DNA of 64,000 nucleotides from Chlorella sorokiniana (Eukaryota > Chlorophyta > Trebouxiophyceae > Chlorellales > Chlorellaceae). Positions 23,340 through 34,595 of the stretch are shown here, one piece after another. The position numbers and the translations under genes are program-made. The stretch is from positions 248,001-312,000 of the forward strand of contig CP084616.1 in the NCBI GenBank assembly GCA_025917655.1, given 5' to 3'. How positions within the stretch are numbered: position 1 is the stretch's first letter; every line of letters starts with the position of its first letter. The notes below the pieces were generated by a model. The model was not told the origin of the DNA, did no database searches, and was given only the letters and a program-made list of their open reading frames with translations.

Positions 23340-26300
23340 CTACGCCGCCGTCTCCAGCAGGCGCCGCAGCTCGCCGGCTACGGCGTCGAATGCGGGCGCG
23401 ATCCCGGGTCCTGCGCCCAGCAGGCCTCCATCAGCGCCAGGTAGGCATCCAGCCCGGCAAACTGCGGGCGAGGGGGCCGGGCGCGTGTGTGTGTATTTGT
23501 GTGTGTGTGTGGTGGGGGGTGGGGGCAGGCTGCTGGCTTCGGGATCCGTGGCATGGCCGGGGTGAGTGTCACACCGCGCAGCTCCGCCCAACCTGCTGCA
23601 GCCGCAGCTGCCCTGCATCTCCAGAGCAGCCTGGCGGCCTCCTGCCCACCTGCTCCGCGCCGGGCCCCGGCAGCTCGCCCGCGGCGGCGCTCCAGCCTGC
23701 GCCCCGCCAGCAGCGCCGTCACAATCTCCCAGAACTCGGCGCCCGCCCAGGGCACCCGCCAGGTCAGCAGCTCCCACAGCACCTGCCAGACGGGCACGGG
23801 GGATGTTAGCCAAACGTGGCGCAACATCAGCCGGCAGCATCACCGCCCGGCTGGATGCTGCGGCTGCCAGCGTGCTCTCGCCCAGCACAACATACTGGGT
23901 GCTCAGATGCGCTGCACACACTCCGCCAGGCAGCGCAGGCACCGCTGCCCCCTGGCCCCCTCGCCCTCCCCCGCACCACGCCAAAGGCGAAGACGTCGGT
24001 CTTCGCCGAGCTCCTCTGGCCCTGCAGGACCTCGGGGGCCTGTTGGGGAGGGGGCGGGCACGGTGGGCAGGCACGGGTCAGGCTTCAGCATGCTCACATG
24101 TGTGTAGCACCGCTCAGCAGAAATCAAACGCGTGTGCTGCCACCCACACGCCTGCCCCCCCGCCCCCGGTCACCACCGAGCTCACCAGCCAGCGCGGGTT
24201 GACGGGGCTCTGCGTGCTATGCACGCTGCGCTGCGCCGCCGCGTCAGCCTCCATAATCTTGGACATGTTGAAGTCCGTGACCTGATGGCAGTCCCAGCAT
24301 GGGGGCAGCGGCACAGCAGCCGTGGCTCAGCAGGGTTCCAGCGCAAAGGCCGGGCCGCACTGGGAGAAGAGGGCCGGCCCCAGCATGCCAATCCCCCTGC
24401 CTCAGCCCTCAACGCCCGATCACACCAGGCGCTGCCGCGGAAGCGCCCCTGCGCTGCCGCCGCTCACCTTCACCCGCCACTGCTCGTCCACCAGCAGGTT
24501 GGGCCCCTTGAGGTCGCGGTGCAGGATGGGCGGCGAGTGGCTGTGCAGGCACAGCATGCCCTCCGCTGCATCCAGTGCCTGCACCGGGCAATGAAACTTG
24601 GGGGAGACCTAGCATGGGGAACGGCGCAGCGGCGGATTGGCGGTGCCCCAATGTGCATGCACGGAAAGCTGCATTCCGGGGTGCAGCCCCCTGCCAGCCT
24701 CAGCCTGCAGGCTCACCATCCTGAGGCGCAGGGCCCACGTGAGCTGTGCTGCAGCGCCGGGATCCCGCCGAGCCTGCCCCAGCACGTCCGTCAGCGAGCC
24801 ACGGGAGCAGTACTCTGCAGTACAAATGACCGCTCGCCTTCTTGGGTCAGGAACAGGGGGCAAGCGAACAGCGGGCACAGCGGGCGGCGGCCGCGCACTG
24901 CCTTGCAACCTCCACCGGCCCCACCTGACACTATTGCTGGCGGCCAGCGGCAGACGCCGATCAGCGGCAGGACGTTGGGGTGGTGCAACCTCGCCATCAC
25001 CTCCGCCTCCTGCGTGGCGCAAGCGGCAGATGAGGCGGAGAAGTTCGAGGAGGGCGCGGTGCGCATCTGCCCGGTAAGCACGCGGCATGCACAGGCAGCC
25101 GCTCTCACTGCCACAGGAGCGGCTGAGGTACTCTGGCGGCAGCAAAAATGATGTGGTGGCACACTCACCTTGTACAGCCCTGCAAGGGCGGGGCTGGACA
25201 GGGTGACCGGCTGCGCCGAGCCGCCCGGGCCGGGAGCCTCCATCCGCATCAGAACCTGCGCTCCAAGAACACGAGCCTCCTCATAAAAGTGTTGCTAAAA
25301 GTGTTGCGAAGAGCCAATCTTGTCAGCCACTGCATGGCTGCTGGTAAGCTGCTGCTACTGCTGTCAAGTCTGTGCTATGCCCCAGAGGATGCAAAGCTCA
25401 TCATTCCAGGCGGCTGCAGGCTGGCTGGCAACAAGAAGGCCGCGACCAGCACCCCACCTTCACGGCAACTTGCTGTTCACGCAAGGTCGCCAGGTACACC
25501 TGCAGGGAGGAGCCAGCCAGCCTCGTGAGGCAGCACACCAGAAGCCCAGCGGGTGGCACCGGCACCGCACTGCAAGATGGCGGTGTTCTGTTCAGGTACC
25601 GCACGCTTCACCTGGCCGAAGCTGCCCTGGCCGATGCCGTGGTGCAGGCGCAGATCCTTGAACCGCACCTCCCACGGCTGCATGTCCAGCCGCAGAGCGC
25701 TGCTGCCGCCGTGGCTGCTTGCCGCAGTCGCGGTGCTCGGCCCGCTGGCAACGCTGCTCACGGCTGAGGACGCGCCATGGCTCAACGTGGGGGTGGATGC
25801 CATTTCAGGGTCGCCGTCGGTCGTGATGGACGCTGAAGGCAGGTCGGGGTTGGTCGAGATCCAGGTCAACAGGTAGTCCAAGCCGCCCTGCTTGGATCGA
25901 ATGCTGCCATCTGTAGGCAAGGCACTGTCCTTAAGGGTGTGGCTGAAGCGCATGAATGTGTCCAGCTCGCCCAAATCAGGCGGGTGGACTTTCTTGGCAC
26001 CAAGCACGCTGCCAGGCTTGGATGACCGCCCGTCTGGCTGAGCCGCAGCAAGCCGCCGCGCCCGCGCTCGACGGCGGTGACAAAGCAGGCATATGAGGCC
26101 GGCGGCCACAGCTGCAACACGACGTCATACGCTTGTAAAGCTTCAAACACTGCATGCAGCTGAACATGGCAGGACTTGGTTTCATCGCACCTAGAATGCC
26201 ACCCACGACGCCACCAATGATGGCGGGTGTGCTTGATGACTGGCCGGATGCTTGAGTCTCGGTTGATGATGCACCCTGTGGAATGCTGGCAGTGCCATCA

Positions 26301-28510
26301 GGCGGGCTGGGAGGCTTGACGGAGTAGCTGGGGGCGGGGTGGGCTGGGCTGGTCTTGAACAATACGTGGCGGAGGATACTTGGTCCCAAGAGGGGTTGGT
26401 GGGCTTGGAAAGGAGTCGGCAAAAGCAGCAGCTGACGGATTCTCTTCAGAAGCTGTTGTGCTTGTTGATGAACATGTGCTTGAACTTCCACATATAAATG
26501 TGCCATTTCCTGGCTCGGCCATGTAGGACACAGCGAGGGGCACTGCGCTGCCCTCATACGTGCCACTGCCGGTTTCGCCAAAGTTGGGCTCTGGTGCTCC
26601 TGCAAAACACCCAATAGTGAATATACCACACAATGCATAGATACCTGAGGAGCATTCATGTAGCATTCCCACCGTTTGTGGACACAAGGCCTCCCCAACA
26701 GTACACTGCTCCAGTCAGAGTGTGAGCGCATGTGAAACTTCTTCCAGCAGCCACACTCTGAAAGGTCACGTTATCCTTGTTCAAGGCGAGTGTTGGCAAG
26801 CTGTACTGCTTAATGCGCGTCTCGCCAGTGCCACACTGTAAATCAAACACAGGGAAATGTGTGTACCGGCAGAAGTACACTGCTGTTGTTGGGGTTACAT
26901 GAAGGTGCAGCCTGCTTGCCAGCTCACCTGGCCATTCTCGTTAGATCCCCAACATAAAACTGTGAAGGAAGACAACAAGGGACACATGTCATGCATGCCC
27001 AGGACTATTCATTTCAACATGGAAAACTTACCCTTTCCATCAGTCGTCGTGCCGCACTTATGATTGCTCCCAATAGCAATGTCCGACCAATCGTAGTCGC
27101 CTTGCACTTGTGACATCACAACAGGTAGGCGGTCGAAAGCAAAGCAGAAAACTGCAGCATAACGTTCGTAAAGCTTCCTTAATTGTCTTGCATTTCAGAA
27201 AACAAGATCATACAGATGCACAAAAGGTAGCTGCAGCAGCAAAGCCTACCAGATGAATTTTGAGAGAAGAACACACATGCGTCGCGTATGCCGACAGTAA
27301 ACTTCAGAACATCTTCCGCAACAAAGGTTGGCTCAGCAAAAGCTCGACCTCCCAACTTGCCCCTACAAACAGAAACGCAATGTGCCACTACTTGCAAGCC
27401 AGACAAGCAGAACAAGCAAGAACAAGCAGAACAAGCACAGTCATACCCACCAGCACCACAAGCTACCATTGTACTGAAGTCCGCAAGCCACATCCTGGCC
27501 CACAGCGAGCTGATACCATCCAATACCGCCCGCAAGTTTCACTTGACATGGCTGAGCCGTCCAAGGAAGCACGTCATCAGCCACGCCACATCCTGCGCAC
27601 CCCGCAAGCATGAGATGCTGGTCGACAGCGGAAACAGCGCCATTGTGCCAAGAAAGGACCAGCTGACAATCACGACCCAGCAACAACATTCTCACCCAAT
27701 CTGCTGTTCAGGTTGCTGCCCCAGCACCACAGCGAGTTGTCCACATACTTGATCGCGCATGCGGATCCGTCGCCGACGCCGATGCGCTCCCAAGGACCAT
27801 CATCCGCCAAAGCAAGCGGCACTAAGCTGGACTGTGGGCGGCCCGCCCCAAGAGCCCCACGCCTGAAAAGTCCGAGCCCCAGCACCACACACTGCCGCCC
27901 TTGTCCAGGCCGCAGGTAAAAGAGTCCTCCACACCTGTGCTGGAATTTGTGTAGCTCCCAGTTGACAAGGCCAGCCAATTGCGATCACCAACAGGGTCAA
28001 ATGTTGAGTACTTCGGCTCCGAAAAGTTGGCAAGGCGGCTGTCGTTGACGAGCTGGCGACCCCAGCAAACGCCGGCATCCTTCTCAAAAGACAATATTGC
28101 GCAGGCCGTGACGCTGCCAGGCGATATTCGAGATAAGCGCTCCCAACCTGCTGGCATCTCTTAGGGATGTTGGATATGTCGGATGGGACCAGATGCATCT
28201 GGATCAGCACGGCATGGTCTGGCTTACCATCTATGTCAGCGTATCCCCCATCAGGAGACTCATACTCAGGAACCGCAGGCAAATCAGGTTCAGCTCCGGA
28301 AGATGGAGGATTGGGCTCATATGGGGAGGACTGGACATCTAAATCTTCACCAGTGGTCGGGCCATCGGCGCCATAAGCGGGATCCGTGGATGCAGTGCCA
28401 GGGAAATCGCACCCGGGTCCATCGCACACTTCAGTGCCTCCTGTGATCTGTTGGCTACGGGTAAGGACCGCAGCCAACAGTATGATGACGAAGGGACGCC
28501 ACAGCAGCAT
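23340..28510 (-). CDS. Receptor-like kinase with RCC1/CRINKLY4-like ectodomain
   Basis: Eighteen exons on the minus strand (first 28228-28510, then 27696-28147, 27451-27592, 27250-27362, 27032-27100, 26928-26959, 26673-26835, 26191-26599, 25612-26111, 25458-25499, 25169-25255, 24925-25066, 24717-24814, 24468-24578, 24186-24281, 23977-24039, 23650-23782, 23340-23461). Order: signal peptide [20 protein letters not shown]; about six propeller repeats, each with a Cys pair and ending CWG (SVWCWG, SLWCW, VLCWG, AVYCWG); a Ser/Pro stalk; one helix [20 protein letters not shown] followed by HRRRARARR; a juxtamembrane segment; a kinase with [26 protein letters not shown] in place of DFG, APEV and CWAQDPG. 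HRDLK predicts Ser/Thr specificity. Frame slips at C runs 27846-27849 and near 23401. It probably senses an external ligand at the plasma membrane. Confidence 0.88.
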
Positions 28511-28961
28511 GCTCTACACAGCAAAGAAAGGGGAGTGGCGAGGACTGCCACCGACCCAAGCGGGGCCCCGGGCGGCAGGCGCAGAACGCTAGGCAGGCAA
28601 GCGTGCCGCTGCCCGCGATACCTCCTTCGTTGGGCGCGTTAGGCGGCTACCATGTAATCAGCGACAGAACAGGGATAGGGTCCCCTGGCACAGTTGAAGT
28701 GCTGCCGACCGCGGGTGCGGAAGTGCGCCGAACAACACTTTGCTGATACAGCACGTCCCGCAATTGGAAGCTGTCGAGCCTGCAGTGACTTTTGGGGCTC
28801 GATACTCGCAATCCCTGCAAACACGAGAGCTCCCATGCAGCCTGAAATGCGTGCGGCCACTTGAACCCCTTGTTCCTGCGGTTTTCTGCAAGTTGAACGA
28901 ACACAATGCACATCGCCATGTGTGCATCAAATCAGTAACTGCGCCGGCAGCCCCACCCGGT
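28511..28961. other. Shared divergent promoter, RLK and HPAT
   Basis: The 450 bases between the receptor kinase and the arabinosyltransferase must drive both. No palindrome or TATA-like box stood out; short open frames here have no coding support. Confidence 0.4.
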
Positions 28962-31900
28962 ATGGAGCGGCTGCTGGCGCCCCAGCGGCGCGTCTACCTG
29001 TTGACCACCCTGGCCATCGTCACTCTCACCTACACCTGGTCGTCCGTTAACCGCCTGGCGGAACTTATAGAGGCAGAGCCCGACCTGCCCTCAGAGTCCT
29101 CGATCTTGAAGCGCGCAGAGCACAACATAGCCTCCCATCTTCACTTACATGGCGTTGGAAGTGAGCAGTGCGCAGCCGGGGAGCCGCAGGCGGGAACCAG
29201 AATCGCCGCCGCTGCCGCTGCCTCTCCGTGCTGCCTACTGCACTGCTTACCTCTTATGTTGTTCGCAATGCAGAGTTCAGGGGCATGGTGGGCAACGAGT
29301 TGCCCGAGGGTGCAGGCGGTCGGCAGCAGCAGCTTCCCTGGGCCAAGAAGAGGGGCGTTGGGGATGCGGCGGCTGGTGGCGTGGCCGCTGGCGGCTCGGC
29401 GGCAGCCGCCGGAACCACCGCCGCCACCGCAGCAGCCAAGAAGCCCGTCACTGTTCAGCCCGGCCAGTGCAACATGCTGAACAACACCGAGTGCGTACTA
29501 TTTGGCTCTTGCTGCTGCTGCACGAGGCGCTGTTGCTGGCCTCTCGCAGTGTGCATCCTCTGAAAGCGCCTCCTCGCACCGCTTCCCTGCCGCCGCAGCT
29601 ATTGGGGCGATGCCCTGGTGTGGGGCCACAACCACAAGGTGGACTCGGCGGTGCAGTGCTGCGCGGCGTGCATGGAGTACAAGCCGACCGCTCAGCACGA
29701 CATGCTTGACTGCAACGGTGGGTGCTGCTGCAGCCCAGCTTTTGCGCCTGCTGGCCCTCTGCGACAAGTCGAAACAGCATTTTTAATGCTGCCAAAGACT
29801 GTCTTGTGTGGCAGTAGGGAGCTGCTCTGCAGCCCATGCCCCTGTGCGCCCCATCCGTACCGCCCGCAGTCTGGGTGTACTGCGGCGACCAGCAGCTGTG
29901 CGGCGCGCACCATAAGGAGTGCTGGCTGAAGCACCTGGCCCACCCTTACGGCACCGCGCCCGCCAAGGAGGGGCCGGAGGTGGGGTGGACCACCGGCATC
30001 CTGACGCCGCGGGACGATTCTGCCGCTGACGGAGGGGTGAGCCCGAGCCGCTGGACGCTTCCACTGCTGCCTGTAGAGCTGCTGCAGCCGCTGCTGGGCT
30101 GCAGCTCATGTTCAGCGAGGCTAGGTGCCAGCCTCAGCAGAGCTTCTGCCGCGCATTACGTAACCAGCCCCGCCCCCGGCGCCCGTCATGCCCACCACCT
30201 TTCTTCCCGATTCGTGGCCGCCGTGCGATGCTGCCAAGCAGGTCTCCCTGCCTGCGGGCATCCCCCACCAACCCCCACGGCAGCTCGTGCGCTGCAACGC
30301 TTCATCGTTCACACTCGCGCCCCATTGCGCTGCAGGGCGACAGCGGCGACCGCACCTTCCATGTGGTCATCACTGCGGCGGGGTCGGCGGTGCACTGGCA
30401 GTCGCGGGTGGGTGCCGACGGCTCTCTTTGGAGGCCCGCCCGAGCCTGACCTGGCATGCTTGTGTCTCTGACTGGCACGCGGCGCCAGCTTCACTTGCAG
30501 CCGCTGCCGGGGGCGCGTGCGTGCCCCGCCCAGGCCAGTGCTGTTGCTCCCATGCGCATCCCCCACCCCCGCGCTGCTGCAGGTCGCTACTACTGGTACA
30601 AGAAGGTGAAGAAGCAGTGCGAGGCGGCGGGGGCTGCCAGATGGGCGGCTTCACGCGCCTGCTGCACACGGGGCAGCCCGACGACCTGATGGACGAGATC
30701 CCCACCTGGGTGGCGCAGCCGCTGCCGGCGGAGCATCCAGACCACGGGTGGGCGGCGGCTGGTTGGGTCTGCGGGGCGGCCAGTTTGGAAGCATGGGCTG
30801 GCGCTGCGCGGGGCCTGCTGCGCGTGCTGGTTGGCAGCAGGGCTGTGCTGGTGTGCTGGCGACGCCCCTTTGGCCATGTCTGCGGCTTGGCAACTGCTGC
30901 TGCCGCCGCATGGCGGCTCGCACGTTTGGCCTGCCTCAAACCTTCACGCAGTTCGCCTGTAGCCCCCACGTTGCCCAGCCCAAGCTGCCCTCACACCCTT
31001 ACCCTCCCCTGAACCCCTTACCCCCCTTGAACATGCTTTCCCCCCACTCCCCCACACACCTGCAGCTACATCGTGCTCAACCGGCCGTATGCGCTGATGC
31101 AGTGGGTGGCCAAGGCCGCCATCCCCGAAAAGTATGTGCTGATGAGCGAGCCGGACCACGTGTGGCTCAAGCCCATGCCCAACCTGATGCGCGGCAGCCA
31201 CCCGGGTGGGAGGCGGCGCTCGCGGCTGCCGGCTTGGCGGGCGGTGCGCAGCGGGGGCAGCCGGGGGCGTGTGCCCTGGCTCTTGTGCGCCCCAGCTGGC
31301 TGCCCGCCCGCTGCCAGCGCGGCCGGCTGCCCCCTTGGAGGTGCCTCCCGCCCCGCTGTCGACCCCCCCCGCCCGCCCCTGCCCTCCTCCCCGCCCCGCT
31401 GCCGACCCGCCCGGCTGACCCTCCCTTCCTGCCCGCCCCGTGCATCCAACTGCCTGCCCTGCAGCCGCCTTCCCCTTCTTCTACATCGAGCCCAGCAAGA
31501 AGGAGTACCTGCCCATAGTGCAGAAGTTTGTGGGGCCCGTCAGCCGCAAGCAGACGGAGGAAATCGCGCCCATAGGTGGGGCACGAGGGGGTCGCGCTGT
31601 GGCGGGTCCCATAGGTGGCGGTTCTCCTCTCCTCCTGCCCCCATGCCCGCTCTGCCTGCTGTGCCTCCTGCTGTGCCTCCTGCGCCTTGCATGTGCTGCC
31701 CGCAATGGCATCTAGCCGCCCTCTCAAGCGCCCGCCTGTGGAAAAGGGACGACAGGCGGCGGCGGGCGGGGCGGGGCCGGGCAGGGCGCCCGCTGCTCCC
31801 TGTGCGCTGCGCTGGTTGCAGCTCTGCGGACTGCAACGCCTGACATCCTCTCCTCCTCCTCCCCCTCTGCAACCCTGCCAGGCAACGCGCCCACCATGAT

Positions 31901-33904
31901 GACTTGGGAGGACATGAAGAGGGTGCGTGCCCGGCGCCCTAGCTCTGGCCGGGCGCAGCAGCGTGCTGGCTTGCCGCTGCACTCAACCTGCTGCGCGCCT
32001 GAGTGGTGGCGCCTTGTTTATAACGGCCCGCTGCCTGCGACGCGACCTTGCTCGCCGCTGCCCACGCTGCTTGCAGCAAGGCCTTGCGCACACACGCGCG
32101 GCCCCCGCACTTTCTTCCACCGCTGCCTCTGCTGTGATGCAGTCGGCCCGCCCCGCCTGCCTGCCCTCACGCTACCCTTCTGCTTCCTGCTCCTGGCACA
32201 CGCAGGTCATGCCCATCTTCTTCAACATGTCGATAGCGGTGCACAACGACCCCGACGCCAGCAAGGAGTGGGGCTGGGTGCAGGTGGGGCCCGCAGCAAG
32301 GAGTTCCAGGGGGAGCAAGCTGCCAGGGTGGCAGCCCGTGAGCAGGAGGCCGCCGGCCCAGCCATGCAGAGCCTGCAGCAGGCCGGCCTTGGACACGTTG
32401 TGCCATGTCGGGCGCACTCGTAGCGCCGCCACGGCTGCACGCGCTGACGCCGGTGCCGCTGTACCGCCTGCGCAGGAGATGTACGCCTTCACGCTGTCCT
32501 GCTACAAGGCCGGCATCCGCGGCATTGACCTACACCTGCGGGTGCGCCCCCACCCCGCCTTGCAACCCTCCGCAGCCAGCTGCCTTCCCACAGCGCTCCC
32601 TCTGCGCGCTTGCCGCGAGGGGTTTGTGCGCCCCTTTGAACGCCAGCTTGTGATGGAGATGCATCAACAAACACGCGCCTCCCTTGTTGGCTTGCCCAAC
32701 CCCGCGCACGCCCCCCCCCCCCACCCACAAACAAACACCACCATCACCACCCGCGCCCCCACGCGCGCCCGTCCCTCCCCCTGCAGATGATGGCGCAGCC
32801 GCCGCACGACGAGAAGCTGGCCCCCTTCTACCTGCTGCACTACACATACGGCATGGACTACACGCTGGAAGGGGTCTTCACGCCGGGTGAGCGCAACGCA
32901 TGCCTCTGGTGTGTGGGTCGGGGGGGCACTGGCCCCTCACGCTTTCTGCACCCACCTCACCTCGACTGCCTTGTATGAGGAGAGTATGTGGAGGGGGTGG
33001 CAACGCCGGAGTTGTCAGCGCACTGCGTTGCCAAACCTGCGGGCAGCACGTGCCGGCGGGCGGCGGCCTGGCGCTGCGCCATTATTTGCTGTGCGCTGCC
33101 CAGCCTCCACCTGGCGCACACGCTTGCCAAAGCCCACAAGCGCCTCCCTGCCCCCGTCCCTGCCTTCCGCCCCGCCGCAGGCAAGTATGGGGAGTGGCGG
33201 TTTGACAAGCGGTCTTATGCGTCGCGGCCGCCGGGCGGGGGCTGTCTGAGCCGCCAGCGGGGATGAAGAACGAGCTGGTGCGCCACCTCATCCACGCCAT
33301 CAACGAGGCCACTGAGAAGATACCCGGTGGGTGGGTGGATGCAGGTTGGGTGGGGGCGAAGCGTGGGTGGATGCAGATTGGGTTGGGCCGAAGCGTGGGT
33401 GGTGTGAGGGGTTGTCTGCGTGTGTGGTTGGAAGAGTTGCTGCCCGGTCAGGCTCCTCCTTGCTGTCACAGCGGCTGCAACCGTCGCCCTGGCTGGTCGG
33501 CCAGGGCTGGCAAGCGGGGAGCCTGCCTCTGGCGGGGTTGAAGGGCAGGGCCGTCCAGGCAAGCCGCACTTGCTGCCAAAAGGTCGCTCGGGGCGGCTCG
33601 GGGCAACGTGGGGCACGAGGGGATGGCCGGTGGCTTTGCCCGGGAGGGGTTCCCAGAACCATGTGCAGCAATTGTGTGCATGCAGCAGCCATGCTGGGTG
33701 GCGCTGCTCGGGGTGGCATGCCTGCTGGATCAGCCCGAGGGGTGGCACACTGGAGGCACTGCCTGCCCGCTGGGCTCCCGCAGCGCTCGTGCATCATGCT
33801 TGCCGCTGATTTGCTGGCGCCGCTGGCGCCCCTGCTCCTGTGCAGGCTGGGACGAGTATGCGAAGACAGGGGTGGCCACGCAGCTGTGGGATGGCGTTGT
33901 CTGA
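28962..33904 (+). CDS. HPAT: Hydroxyproline O-arabinosyltransferase (GT95) with N-terminal Apple/PAN-like domain
   Basis: Adds the first arabinose to hydroxyproline on wall glycoproteins in the Golgi. Fourteen exons: 28962-29160, 29274-29490, 29599-29717, 29870-30036, 30336-30411, 30583-30747, 31066-31205, 31465-31575, 31882-31922, 32206-32283, 32476-32541, 32787-32886, 33181-33326, 33846-33904, phases all consistent. A signal anchor (VYLLTTLAIVTLTYTW) precedes an Ala/Gly linker and a Cys-rich Apple-like domain (YWGDALVWGHNHK, CCAACMEY, CNVWVYCGD, CGAHHKECWLKHL). The GT95 part shows VHWQSRVGRYYWYKK, FTRLLHTGQPDDLMDEIPTW, YIVLNRPYALMQW, the EPDH metal-binding motif (YVLMSEPDHVWLKPMPNL), AAFPFFYI, LLHYTYGMDY and GEWRFDKRSY. 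Slips at G runs 30629-30633 and 33237-33241. A TGTAA lies near 33996. Confidence 0.95.
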
Positions 33905-34595
33905 CTGGCGGGTGGCGCGCGGCCTACCCCCACCCTTGCTTGCTTCCGCTCCCTCTCCTGCTTGCTCTCCGATCGCTGTCCCTTTCCCTCAGCACTGTAA
34001 CCAGCACTGCACCCTGCATGTCCATTGCCTGAGCTGCTCAAGTGGCAGGCAGTTGGAAAGAGCCAGGCTGCTCGGAGAAAGAGCCACAAGCCGGGGGAAG
34101 GGCGAGCCCAAGCTGCCTGGGACCTGCGTCAGCACCCACCCATCTGAAAGCGCCTGTTGGCGGGTACGCTCACAGTCCGCTGATCCCCGCCATGAAGTAG
34201 AGGTCAGCAAGACGCGGCAGAGGCCGGAAAGTATTCAGTGGGGGCAAGGCTGAGTGCCAGCGGGGCCGGCGGTGCCGCCGCCAAGAACGGAGAGTTCATT
34301 TCCTGGGCAATGCGCCGCTGTTGGCGCAAGTTGCGCGCTTGATTGCTCTGTGTCGGGCACGTTCGCTTTCACCAGATAGCGGCAGAGACCCTGCCCGACC
34401 AGTCGAGCGCCTGCAGGCTGGACCCGCGGTGTGTGAATCTAGGAGGCCTCGGCCATAGCTTGTGATGTTCACCGAAAGTGTTGAAGCCCCAGCGTGCGGA
34501 AACCTGAACTTTGCGCCCTGCCCCCGCGATGCCCCGTCCCACTGCAGCCAGCTCGCGGCCTTTGAGGCCCAGGCTGCCTCCCGCAGCAACATGAG
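33905..34595. other. Intergenic between HPAT and SnRK2
   Basis: Contains a likely polyadenylation element (TGTAA near 33996) for the upstream gene and the promoter of the kinase. No further feature supported. Confidence 0.45.
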
